Assembly (NCBI GenBank): GCA_035048495.1
Contig: CM068548.1
Coordinates: forward strand, 16,642,688 to 16,706,687
DNA length: 64,000 nucleotides
From: Euptelea pleiosperma
Taxonomy: Eukaryota > Streptophyta > Magnoliopsida > Ranunculales > Eupteleaceae
Direction of reading: 5' to 3'
In this document: piece after piece, positions 47,076-56,960 of the stretch
How the letters are laid out: each line of letters begins with the position of its first letter
How positions within the stretch are numbered: position 1 is the stretch's first letter
Notes under the pieces: generated by a model
The model's database searches: none
What the model saw: only the letters and a program-made list of their open reading frames with translations
Told to the model about the DNA's origin: nothing
Translations under genes and position numbers: made by a program

Positions 47076-47226
47076 CGCCGGCTACGTGCTCCACATTCTG
47101 GACCGCTTCTCTCTTCTCTCCTCAACCCCTCTCTCCAGCCGTTGTCTCGTTCTTCTTTCCCTCCTTCTTCTTCCTCATCTTTTCTGTCTTCTTCTCTGTC
47201 TTCATCATCTTCTCCACCACGTCTTC

Positions 47227-47253
47227 ACCGGAGTTGCCGCCTGCAACTCCGGT
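47227..47253 (+). repeat. LTR leader hairpin, copy 4, second
   Basis: ACCGGAGTTGC, loop CGCCT, GCAACTCCGGT: perfect 11-bp stem. Confidence 0.9.
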
Positions 47254-47416
47254 CACACGAACCAGGAATGTCATCCCACCACAACCATCCTTTTCTGCCT
47301 CTACCATCTTCCTCGTTGGGCAAAGACGTCTGCAGCATCCAAACGGGTAGCAACTAACGCCTAACCTCCTAATCACCACCACCGTCCACTATTTCTTCTT
47401 CGTCTTCACCATCGTT

Positions 47417-47437
47417 GGAGTTGCAGGTAGCAACTCC
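47417..47437 (+). repeat. LTR leader hairpin, copy 4, third
   Basis: GGAGTTGC, loop AGGTA, GCAACTCC: perfect 8-bp stem. Confidence 0.85.
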
Positions 47438-48328
47438 GGCCGGCAACCCAGCGCTTTCACCTTGTTTTCTCTACGTTGCTACTTCTAGACAGCAACTTCC
47501 ACCTTCTCTTCTTCATCCTTCACGCTTGCAGTCCGGTCACCATGAACGCCGGCAAGTAAGACGTCCATCCATCTTCTTCCCCTCCTTTTCTTCGGCCACC
47601 CGCAGAGGGCCCCTCGTGTTATCAACACTTGGCCGAATGCCCTTCACAATCCACATGTGGTCTCCAACACGTGGCAGCCTTCATCATGCATCAATGGTGG
47701 GTTCTTTCTTCACTTTGACCGCCACATCCCTTGGCAATTATCATCGTTATCATGCACAACCACTATGCACCTCATCGGGACCACTACAAGCCACCACTTG
47801 GCCGATCTCCCAATCCCGATCTCGGTAAGTATCAAAGGTAATTTCTCTCTTATCTTTTACTTTCTCTCTCTCTCTTTCTATCTCTACAATCTCCTCTCTT
47901 CTTTCTCTCTAAAAAGTCTCTCTTTCTCTCTCTAACATTCTATTTTCTCTCTCTAAAATGTCTCTCCTCTTATCTTCTCTCTCTACCTATTCTATTTCTA
48001 TTTTTCTCTCTCTAGATGCTTTTTAGTCTAGTTTTGATTATTGCTCATTCAAATATTGTAAGGACATTTTGATTAATGAATTATGAAGTTTATTTTTTTT
48101 TATCTATTCTGATAATTTTCTGATTATTTTATGTTCTTGTTCGCGCTAATCCGACTAATCCCGAGTGCGGATCGACATCCGACACAAGCCACTATACAGA
48201 ATCTCTGAATTTTACAGGATAATCGGATCAAATTACAAATCTTATTGAAGTTAGGGTTTCCGTAACCAACGACGCGAAAAAATCCTACTTTCAGGTAGTG
48301 CGGACTACACTAAACTACTTTTCTCACC

Positions 48329-48350
48329 TCACTCACCCTGAGGTGAGTGA
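48329..48350 (+). repeat. 9-bp perfect hairpin
   Basis: TCACTCACC, loop CTGA, GGTGAGTGA, located 35 bp after LTR copy 4 in mitochondrial-type DNA. Confidence 0.85.
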
Positions 48351-48699
48351 AGTGCCCTACTTCTATCTCACGGGTAGTGGTAGTGTAGCTGGGCTATTGA
48401 TCCTGGTGAAGGAGGCTGCGCCGGGCAAGGGGTGATAGAATAGCAAGCAGGGTGACTTCCGCAAGCAAAGGAAAAGACCCTTCCGGTTAGATCTGTAGCG
48501 CAGTAGCCAACCGCCTATTCTAGTAACGTAACGTACTGGCATTCAAGCAAACGCAAGCATGAGGCTGCGCCGCAAGGAACCCAGAGCCTATGAGTGAGGT
48601 ACTGACCCCAAAACACAAGTCAAAAATAGCAGAAGAGCCCTGCCCCTGTTTATAGGAGTGGGACTGCTCCCTCCACCTTAACCTTAAAAATTCCTCTGC

Positions 48700-48750
48700 C
48701 CCAGCGTAGAAAATGGAAGTGCGCTCCTGCGCACTGGAGTTTTCAGAGCT
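48700..48750 (-). repeat. dispersed hairpin element, copy C (inverted)
   Basis: The core reads GTGCGCTCCTGCGCAC (48719-48734), the reverse complement of the other copies, flanked by CCCCAGCGTAGAAAATGGAA. It is thus inverted relative to A, B and D. Confidence 0.8.
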
Positions 48751-48991
48751 GGTCGGTGCAACGCCTATAATGAATAGGAATTTGCCATTGACTGAACATG
48801 TTCCTTGTCGATTTTCCTTTTCCACAGATCCACAGCCAATGAATTGTTATTATCTCCTAGGGCTCGGATTCGCCCCGATCAGCATGAAACTTGACTACAC
48901 GGATTCGGTTCGGTCGCAAGAGCGAAGCCACGACCACCGTTTCATCAAAAGCGTGACGCACGACGTAGTGGAGGAGTCGATGGCCCTTTAA
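48713..48991 (+). CDS. unassigned 92-codon ORF
   Basis: An ATG frame that starts inside hairpin copy C and ends MAL before TAA. The middle contains YYLLGLGFAPISMKLDYTDS, which reads like real protein, but I cannot match it to a family. It lies just before the Ty3/gypsy scrap. It may be a piece of a mitochondrial ORF. Confidence 0.25.
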   Translation: MEVRSCALEFSELVGATPIMNRNLPLTEHVPCRFSFSTDPQPMNCYYLLGLGFAPISMKLDYTDSVRSQERSHDHRFIKSVTHDVVEESMAL

Positions 48992-49008
48992 GGAAATAGA
49001 TGTGATCC

Positions 49009-49149
49009 ACAGTTCTCCAGTCCTTGACAGGCCGGGTCAGACTCAACCCAAAGAAGTGTGTATTTGAGCTTTTGTTTAGCTCTATAGTCTAACGAAGGAG
49101 TATAGAGGTAGATCCAGATCAAGTCAAAGCCATTTCTAATGTTGATTCT
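49009..49149 (+). pseudogene. Ty3/gypsy reverse transcriptase fragment
   Basis: A plus-strand frame reads VLQSLTGRVRLNPKKCVFEL, and after a TAA at 49090-49092 continues RRSIEVDPDQVKAISN. LRLNPKKCVF followed by RGIEVDP-KV-AI is the signature of the reverse transcriptase palm and connection of Ty3/gypsy elements. The normal FLG segment between them is altered. Nothing else of the element is recognisable beside it, so this is a small relic in mitochondrial-type DNA. Confidence 0.75.
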
Positions 49150-49397
49150 TTGCGATGGAGAAAGAAGTCTTAAAGGCCTCCCTCACCTCTCGATCCTTAA
49201 CTATCTTTCTCCATGAAGTGAGGCCAATATATCAGACCAATCATCAAGCTCAGTACGACTAGCATAAGTACGACTATGAGTTTGGTTGGTAGGGCATGGT
49301 TGGTTCCGAGCTACCGGCAACACTGGCTTCAGCATAACTTTCGCTTGACATCTATGCCAGAGCAAGGTGAATCAAGATGTTTGAAGTGTAGTGTAGC
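49150..49397. other. boundary between mitochondrial-type and CACTA DNA
   Basis: No gene seen. The base composition falls from mixed to AT-rich near 49390, where the CACTA coding remnant starts. The 3' terminal inverted repeat of the CACTA element was sought here and not found. Confidence 0.5.
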
Positions 49398-49793
49398 TCA
49401 AGATAAAAGTATCAGTTTAGTCATACAATTAATATTTGTATGCTTGATAAAGTTCTTTGGCCATACAGTAAAACCACCCTGTCCTACTTCGCCGAGCGTG
49501 GTCACGTCCATGTGATCTACGCACAAAGGGATATCCGACAATAGAATCTTGATAACCTCAACCCTGGCCATGTCTTCAGTGATGGGTCTCCCAACTCTGG
49601 CCATGGACTCCTCATACGCAAATGCTACTCCTACAACGCGTTTTTTCCAATCCAGCAATTCACACTCTATCTTCCTGACAGATGCTATAAGAGGTGTGTG
49701 TGGATCTATAGAGAAGTCTATAGTCTGCTTTGTTGTTGAAGGAGTCGGTTGAGGTGCAAGTCTAGGGGTCGACATTCCTGAAGTCTGTACCAT
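49398..49793 (-). pseudogene. CACTA C-terminal domain
   Basis: The 131-codon frame contains IECELLDWKKRVVGVAFAYE, then a segment with PLCVDHMDV, and ends TLGEVGQGGFTVWPKNFI. The E--LL-W---VV--G and TL-E--G----WPK-LI pattern is the C-terminal domain of CACTA proteins. It is a remnant, as no catalytic core is linked to it. Confidence 0.7.
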
Positions 49794-49997
49794 ACCCTAT
49801 AGTACCGATTGATGGCAACAATCAACAATTTAGAAATTCCAATGCTTCATGAAGTATATTGATACATCATTTCAATCTAATGGTCTACATGTACATACCA
49901 TTAGCGTTTGAAGCATCCGTTCGAAGTTATCCATCTTAGACTTTAGCTCCGTCATGTCGTTCGATTGTGAACCTAACTTCTCTTCCTTCTCTCTTAA

Positions 49998-50186
49998 TTA
50001 TGCACGGACTGGAATTGACGACTGGATTTGTGTCCTAGAAACAGTGGATCCAACACCACGGACACAACCCCTTGTATCCTTCCCAAACACTTGAGACACC
50101 GGATCACCTAGAATGTCCTCGGCAGAACCAGAACCACTAGCTTCACTTTGGGTTTCTACAATTTTCATGATCTTGTCCTGCATCAT
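49998..50186 (-). pseudogene. CACTA post-catalytic segment
   Basis: A 62-codon frame includes EDILGDPVSQVFGKDTRGCV followed by RGVGSTVSRTQ. In En/Spm (Ptta) type proteins a D-L-Q-LG---GRVRGVG---TPTQ motif occurs after the transposase core. Only about 285 bp separate it from the linker frame, so the catalytic domain (about 200 or more residues in the family) is deleted. Confidence 0.75.
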
Positions 50187-50470
50187 TATACTTGTTTAAG
50201 AATTAAATTTTGAAACATATACAATGAAGTTTGACTATGAACCCACTAGAGCCATCCTTCTTGGTGTGGGACTGTATCCATAAATCAGTCCTCGTTATGG
50301 GTTTGTCACACTTCGAGGCAGTCTGCTTCTGAATTGATGAAAAATTTCTCAATGGAGTGAAAAGAATGCAATTACAAAAAAATTATCGAAAGTGAAACCC
50401 TTCTTCGTATGGGATTTAATTAACTAACAATACTTACCATGGTGTGCTCTCCATTCTCGCACTCCCATGC

Positions 50471-50704
50471 CTACCAGTAGTATGATAGACTATAATATTT
50501 TTCTAGTAATGTGTTTTCTTCTGGTAACAACTTCTTAATCAACTGAAGGAGCTCACTGAAACTATTGTCTGACCAACCATGTCGTACCTTTAGGTTGTAC
50601 AAGTCAACAATAACTGACAATTTTGTGAGTTTTCTTAGACATGAAGGGTATAAAGGTTGTTTTGCGTCATCAAGTAATAAACTATATTTATTCTCTTCGT
50701 TCAC
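50471..50704 (-). pseudogene. CACTA linker segment
   Basis: The 77-codon frame reads LLDDAKQPLYPSC, KLSVIVDLYNLKVRHGWSDN and SFSELLQLIKKLLPEEN. CACTA transposases have a closely similar linker (DDA--PLYPGC, SKLS---LY--K---GWSD-SF-ELL-LL---LP-N) between the associated domain and the catalytic core. The frame ends in LEKYYSLSYYW, where normally the catalytic domain would begin. Confidence 0.85.
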
Positions 50705-51189
50705 TAAATGACCATGGAAATCTGAAGTCCTTCATATACATCTTCATTTCTTTCGATATCTTCCATAAATGCATCAGCTTGTTCACCAGTTCTTCCAAAT
50801 GCATCGTTCACAAGTTCATCCATCCTTGGATTGATCGTTATTTCGTTTTCAGCAACAAATTCAGTTGTACTTGATGGTTGTGCAACGCTTGACGATTTTA
50901 TTTCTCCATGAAAATACCATGTGGTATACAATCGATTGATACCATTTTCAAACAAATGTTCTAAAATCATGCGGAGGCTGACCATCCCTTTCCCGTTTCG
51001 ACATTTGGTGCATGGACAAGAAAACTTCTTATGACCATCACAATTTTCCATAGTAAACTCTAAAAAAGAAGCAACTCCCTTAGCATACTCCGCCGTGGTC
51101 CGATCGTCTAGCGTCATCCATCCTTTACTGGTTGATGACGCCATATAGTACAATAGAACATACAATGTTTTGCATTTGTTTAGTTTCAA
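50704..51189 (-). pseudogene. CACTA transposase-associated domain
   Basis: The 161-codon frame has SKGWMTLDDRTTAEYAKGVA near residue 20, then FSCPCTKCRNG, LRMILEHLFENGI and TTWYFHGE. This is the transposase-associated (zinc-binding) domain found at the N-terminus of CACTA proteins: W--L--R---Y--GV, C-C--C-N, HL---GI--Y--W-FHGE. The C-terminal part is acidic and low in motifs, as in the family. The frame is intact over the domain, but the gene downstream is broken. In a working element this region helps the transposase bind DNA or partners. Confidence 0.88.
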
Positions 51190-53224
51190 TTTGAGTACCT
51201 ACATTCAATTGTTGCTAGGTCAACCCTAACCCATTCAAGAATTGATTTTGCTATGTGCTGATTGTATACTTGAATTATATGTACTTCTTCAAAATCCGGC
51301 AGCATCTACCCGCATTTCCCCAAATATACATATATTTTTTGTTAATTTTCATGCCAATCAAACTATCGAAAATAGTCAAGGCATAAAAAATTATAAAAAT
51401 AGTATATCCGGGAAAAAACGGCGAAATGTTATCAAATTTTGAACCAGTACGTACAATCCATGTATATAAACAACACATAGCAAATATCAATTCCTGAACT
51501 GTCCACTCTGGACAATTTAAGGATCATTATTTGTAAGAAGCCTATCATGCTTGCAAGACACGGACATGTGTACAGAGAGATTACTATAACCAGCTTATAT
51601 CTCTTCAATACATGAACATCCCACTTCCTGAGCAAGATAAACAACATAACAAATAATAGTCCTCAAATGGGCAACTTATATTATCTAAAGGATGGGTAAT
51701 TAGGTCTCTAGAAAATTACCCGAAGATATGCACAACCTAAAGTCAATCTAAGCCATGTAACATAGACCACAAGGACCCTTCATTCACTATACCATGGGTA
51801 TAGCAGAGCGAGGTCAGGGATGTTACAGGTTGGTGAATAATATAATTATTACTTGAATATAAATTAAGACAGAGGAATCATCTAGAAAGAAATTAAAAAC
51901 CCTAAATTCTACTAAACAAGATATAAACGAAGAGAGAACTAAACCCTAAACGAGCAAACATAAAGCTACAATGCTAGATATGACTGATAACAAAAGAAAA
52001 TTTATTAAAGAAAGATGAAAAAATACAAGGGAAGCAAAAAATTATTACATATGCCTAACATTTAACATTTCCATACATTAATTTGCTAAAACATATCTAC
52101 TTACCATAAAATTAAGTTCTAGAAAAAGAGAACTAATTAATTCCTCTGATTCATCAATTATCTATTAAGTTAAATTATATGCATTCATTTTTTATGGACA
52201 TGCATATGATTTCCTACATGACCACACAAAAGCTACAGCAAGTAAAGATATTTTTGCCATATAGCAAAGCTACAAAATGTTCAGAAATGCATCTAGGTTA
52301 CTCAGAAGCAAGGGAGATATGCTCTGCTAGGTAAAGGACAAGTTTGAAGTTTCTTGCACCTGTTGCAGCACCTCTGATTCACGACTAGGTTTAGAATGTA
52401 ACTAAAAATACAAACGAAAAACATGGTAATATACTGCAAGTTTGAGTAGCTAAGAAACTGCTTCTATTGGGAATGGAGATGGGAACAGAAGTACAAATAG
52501 GATCCAGGGACACCTTTAGAATTAAATAGAATCATAGTTCTGTGATAACCTTAGATTTCCAAAATCTTTGCGTATATGATGATGACACTTTGATTGTTTA
52601 CATCGTCATCATAAATATTACACTTTAATCCATCATCCGGAGAATATCATATAGGATCTAGGTGGGCAATCTGAACTTTGTCTCAAGTAGGCATAATGGC
52701 ACTAATTAAAGACATCACTTTGTACCATTCTGACATACTTTGTCTTGCTTTTCCTTTCCTTCCCAAGCATTAAATGCTTTAAGAATTAACCAAGCATTAA
52801 ATTCCATTTATGCATGCATTGTACGGTTCGAAGGATAAAAAATCTTGAGCACAACATTTAAAGGGGTTCCTATAGAGATGAGCAAGGAACCAGCAACATC
52901 ACATTTTAAAAACACTGTACGTTAAGAGGTTTTAATGGGTGAAATTTGCTTAATATGAAGACTACAGGTGGCAACCTGAGTTATAGATTGTTTGTAGTCT
53001 CTCCAACAAGGCTCAATATATCCAATTTCAGTGTATGCTATGAAGCACATACCAACAGAGTTAGCCTAGTGCTTACAAAATAAATTAATAAAACAAATAG
53101 AGTTGGACATGAAAAAGACTGGGCCTTGTTGCAGTCTGTGATAAAGGAAACCTTTTCATTAGCAATACAATAGGTACTCCCATAATAGATTAACAATATA
53201 GCAAGTGTTCCTCTATGGACTAAC

Positions 53225-53232
53225 ATATATAC

Positions 53233-53292
<60 letters not shown>
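53225..53292 (+). repeat. TA dinucleotide microsatellite
   Basis: A long uninterrupted TA/AT run of about 60 bases. A second, shorter one lies at 53415-53448, just before the second copy of the flanking unit. Confidence 0.95.
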
Positions 53293-53295
<3 letters not shown>

Positions 53296-53413
53296 TTACT
53301 CCTACAAGTTCTATTGCTCATCTTAATTTCGTTGGCAAGTATAGAACATTATAACTAACAACATTTTTATGTTTGGATCATTAAGAAAATCATTTAGTGT
53401 ACATAGTATATAC

Positions 53414-53451
<38 letters not shown>

Positions 53452-53571
53452 TTACTCCTACAAGTTCTATTGCTCATCTTCATTTCGTTGGCAAGTATAG
53501 AACATTATAACTAACAACATTTTTATGTTTGGATCATTAAGAAAATCATTTAGTGTACATAGTATATACAT
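53291..53571 (+). repeat. direct duplication of a 125-bp unit
   Basis: 53291-53415 and 53447-53571 both run from ATGATTTACTCC to AGTATATACAT, and differ at about one base (CTTAATTTC against CTTCATTTC). The two copies are separated by a TA run, suggesting replication slippage or unequal exchange through the microsatellite. Confidence 0.93.
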
Positions 53572-55984
53572 TTATTTCACTTCCTAGGTATTGGACCTAG
53601 AATTCCATGCACTTCCTCTATTTTTTTTTATTTATTTTATTCACCTGTCTGTTTGTCAATAGTTATAAAAATGATGAACTAATGCGAATATATATAATAT
53701 CATACCTGAAGAAGCTAATTAAGCTTCAAAAAGTAAGGTAAAAAACATTAAGTATTTAGACATAGTCAAACCCTTCAACCAAACTTCCACTAAGTCTTAC
53801 ACTAAGGAAGTAGACATGTGGTAAAAGGAAATACTAACTCCTTCCTGCCTATAAACAAGACAATGAAAGAAAAACAAACTTTTACGGGAAACTGGAAAAA
53901 CACACAAGTAGCATATCATGCAAAGTCAAGCATCATCCAAATTCTTTTCATAAGTAGCAACATTCTCTTTTACCTAACTCTACTAAAGGACATCCTTTTG
54001 AATTGACATTATATTACAACTACATTAGAAGCCAAACCATTTTGAGCAAATCTAGGGCAAATCTCTTTTGTGAACAATTACAAAGTTTCACATTATTGAG
54101 GGAAAAATGAAATATTAAAGATCCAGATTGATGTACCCTAAAACCCCATGTCTTAAGCCATCCAAACAATCACAACAAGAAACCTCTAGCAATGAGCAGA
54201 GTTGCAATATGGCTCAATATTGTAATTATCATAAAAGCTATGTTCAAGTTCTTCCTCTTCTCTAGGAAAGAACTTGAGGATTTCATTATGCAATTACAAT
54301 ATAAGCATATGATAGGAATATAGCATACCTCTCCAATGATATGACAATTAAAGTCAGCAAGTATTATTCATACATCGAAAGAACATATGGAAGAAACAGT
54401 GATAAACATTTCTATAACAAATATAAACCAAGGTTTTATAGAAGAGGGACACTTCAGTAATAGGAAAAGAAAAACCATTAAATAACCAATTAATGGGCAT
54501 GTAAGGGTACAATATTAAGGCATATGGAAGAAAAATTAAGAAACATGGATACAACGTTTTTAACTGCTATGGTTTTGTGATACAGAATCATGCATCTTGA
54601 CAAAACTTGGAATCAAATTAGCACCTTACCGAATTTGCCAGTTAACCACAATAATGAACTTTGGAGACCCAAGTTACACACATAGAAAAGAAATAAAACT
54701 ATAAAATGCAACAAAAATCGGCTTGAGGTATTTGCTTCCCTACAAACTCAACTAACCCAGAAGATAAAGGTTTCAATAACCTCAACAACTTCTTAAACAT
54801 TAAGTAAAATGGATAAAAGAAAAGCTAGAGCTCAACAGCTCCTCAAACATCAACCTTGTTTTCCCTAACCTAGTGAATGACTTTCAAAGTGATTTGACAA
54901 ATCTGGTAGCTACAGAATTATTTGATAGAACCAAACTAAAAAACAGTAAGTAGAAATAAGATAGGATATGGTCAAGAAGGACAAAATAAAGACCTCAATA
55001 ATGGAAGAAATTTGTGAGGTATAAAAACTATGTTAGATATCTACGATCAAATCAGCAAATTAAAATAGATTTGCGAGCTATAGAAACTATGTTAATCACA
55101 TCTAATCCACCAAAATCTCCTGGAAACCAACTCTAATATCTGAATCGATACAGATCAAGCACAAAAGTCATTAAAAATTCATGGAAAATCAGATATACAA
55201 AACCACTACAATAGAAAACAAAACCCTACCAAAGAAAATAGAAAAAGGTAAGAAGAATACTAGAAAATCCACCAACGAAGCAAACAAAATGAAGCCCTAA
55301 TTGAAACAACAAACTCCAATGCAACAGATGCTAACCTCTTCTTGACGTAATCTGCAACATTCTAATCTTAGACCCAAAATCCCACCTTTAATCTTATCCT
55401 CAAATCACAGACCAATGTAAACCTTTGGATCTGAGCACACAAAGTAATATATGCTTGATTCCCACGGTTAATGCTTGATTCACCCTCTTTAGGGTCTATT
55501 GGTGCATGAATTTCTAGCCGTGACATTCAAGCATTGTTACCCCCCAAATCCCAACTTTAATCTTTGACCCTAATCTCAGACCACTGTCAAAACACTAACA
55601 AAAGATTTCCACTGAGACAAAGACAATACCTGAGAGGAAGAATCGAACGACTGTTGTGGGGTGGCTGAGCTTGAACAACGAGTGTAGCATAATGTCAACA
55701 ACAATATATAGCATGGAGCGGTGACAATGGCAACACAGAGAGGAGAGATTAGGGTTCGTCGTTTTTGGATGGTAGTAGTGAGGAGGATTGAGAGAAATCT
55801 AAGGGAGGGACGTTGATGCTTCGGGTAGGGGTGGTGAGGGGAGAATGCAGGGTTAGGGTTTTTCAAGGTTTTTGAGAACAAGAGGGGAGAGATCGATAAA
55901 TGAAGCATAAGAGATAAAAGATGAATAAGGGTAATAAAAGGTATATTAGCGCAGGAAATGTTTGCACCATTTTTTTTTACTTTT

Positions 55985-56250
55985 ACTTACTCATTCGAAA
56001 TGGTTTCAAACCGTTGTCCACAAATGTATCACAATTTCAATGTAGTTTTGAACTGTTTCTAAGATTAAGAAACGGTTCCTGTGATATTTTAAAACGGATA
56101 AGAATCATGTCAAAAACCAACATATGTACGAACTTTGTACATGAATTATTGAAATGGTTATAAATGTTTGAAACGGTTTTGAACCGTTGTCAAATTGTGG
56201 AAGAGCTCAAAACCATTGCAAAGTCAAAAAATTGGATGTTGCAAATTAAG
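55985..56250 (-). repeat. CACTA sub-terminal repeats, 5' end
   Basis: Several degenerate copies of AACGGTTTTGAACCGTT and AAACGGTT words (near 55998, 56043, 56062, 56176) lie just inside the terminus. CACTA elements carry such sub-terminal arrays as transposase binding sites. Confidence 0.7.
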
Positions 56251-56251
56251 C

Positions 56252-56266
56252 TTTTTGTTGTAGTGG
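56252..56266 (-). repeat. CACTA terminal inverted repeat
   Basis: On the minus strand it reads CACTACAACAAAAAG, the canonical start of plant CACTA elements, and sub-terminal repeats follow at once. Confidence 0.8.
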
Positions 56267-56659
56267 TCACGGGTTTTATCCTTGCCAAGAATTCAAATGC
56301 TTTTCCTTCAAATGATCAAAATTTTAGATAGGTGAAATCTTCTATTTTGAAGAATTAGGGTGATGATCTTGCTAAAACAAAAGTAAAAAAATAGGAGTCT
56401 AATATCCACCAAACAAGGGACCAAAATGCCCTATTGTCCATTCATTGATTTAGGTGTAGGCTAAAAATTAAGATGCATGCATAACATTGTTTTTGATATT
56501 TTTTTTATAAGTTCACATGGATTGGTATAAAATTTACTAGAAAATGGCCAGCTTCATATCCAAAATAGTAATAACATTCTTAACACCTCTTAAACGATTT
56601 TTGTAGGATAAATCATATTGCATCATTTGTTCTTTTTCGGCAATGTTGATTGTCTATTT

Positions 56660-56960
56660 TATGCAAATTTAGCAACGATTTTGGACCGTTGAAAATTTAA
56701 TAGCAACTGCAATCTTAGCATCAGTTTTGAACCATTGCACATTTAGCAACGGTTTTGGTCCACTAGTATCGGTTTTGAACCATTGCAATTTTAGCAACGG
56801 TTTTGAACCGTTCCAATTTTAGCAACTTTTGGACTATTGCAAATTTAACAGCGTTTTGGGAGCGTTGCAAATGGACAAGTTTAAACAATTACAAATGTTT
56901 GCTGTTGTAATCGTTCGAAACGATTTAAAACTGCCTTCAAAGAATTTGATTACTCGAAAT
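56660..56960 (+). repeat. second array of CACTA-type sub-terminal repeats
   Basis: AGCAACGGTTTTGAACCGTT-type words occur about seven times here, outside the terminus at 56266. Either a second, related CACTA element adjoins the first, or a nested insertion or inversion has occurred. No second terminus was found. Confidence 0.6.

Larger units (their letters stand above)
45534..48293 (+). mobile_element. solo LTR, family copy 4 (inverted)
   Basis: 2760 bp in the opposite orientation to copies 1-3, starting TGATATTCGC and ending CCTACTTTCA. The 5-bp duplication GGTAG lies at 45529-45533 and 48294-48298. This is the best copy for reading the LTR: conserved U3-like region, GTGGACCCC/GGGGTCCAC inverted pair, palindrome-like block, TTTAAAAG TATA box (46567-46574), AAACCCTAATCCC, then a CT-rich leader with a TTC tract (about 46735-46801) and three AGTTGC hairpins. 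No internal region follows the terminal TCA. Confidence 0.93.
51190..55575. other. AT-rich interior of the CACTA element, no gene seen
   Basis: Very AT-rich, with frames no longer than about 70 codons. It holds two long TA microsatellites (53231-53292 and 53415-53448) and a duplicated 125-bp unit (53291-53571). No exon or RNA gene was recognised. The length of this leader is large for a CACTA element, so some of it may be secondary insertion. Confidence 0.45.
49398..56266 (-). mobile_element. CACTA (En/Spm) DNA transposon, internally deleted
   Basis: The minus strand starts with the CACTA terminus CACTACAACAAAAAG (56266 down to 56252), followed by sub-terminal repeats with the word AACGGTTTTGAACCGTT, a 5' exon-like stretch with AAACCCTAACCC near 55850, and, much further down, pieces of a CACTA gene (51189 to 49398). 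The order on the minus strand is: transposase-associated domain, the DDAQ-type linker, a G-RGVG segment and a C-terminal domain. The catalytic transposase between linker and C-terminus is missing. No 3' terminus is found at the left side, so the element is also truncated there. TSD candidate GTC (56267-56269) cannot be paired. Confidence 0.75.

Noticed and set aside
46528..47094. Long Lys/Glu/Arg/Ser-rich frames in the LTRs (also 31144-31851, 39136-39675, 18956-19792)
   Set aside because: They are translations of GAA/TTC and GA/CT low-complexity tracts, are open on both strands, and their length changes with tract length from copy to copy.
55207..55220. CACTACAATAGAAAAC as the second terminus of the CACTA element
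   Set aside because: Only the first eight bases match, it is in the wrong place (inside the element), and the flanking triplet AAC does not match GTC.
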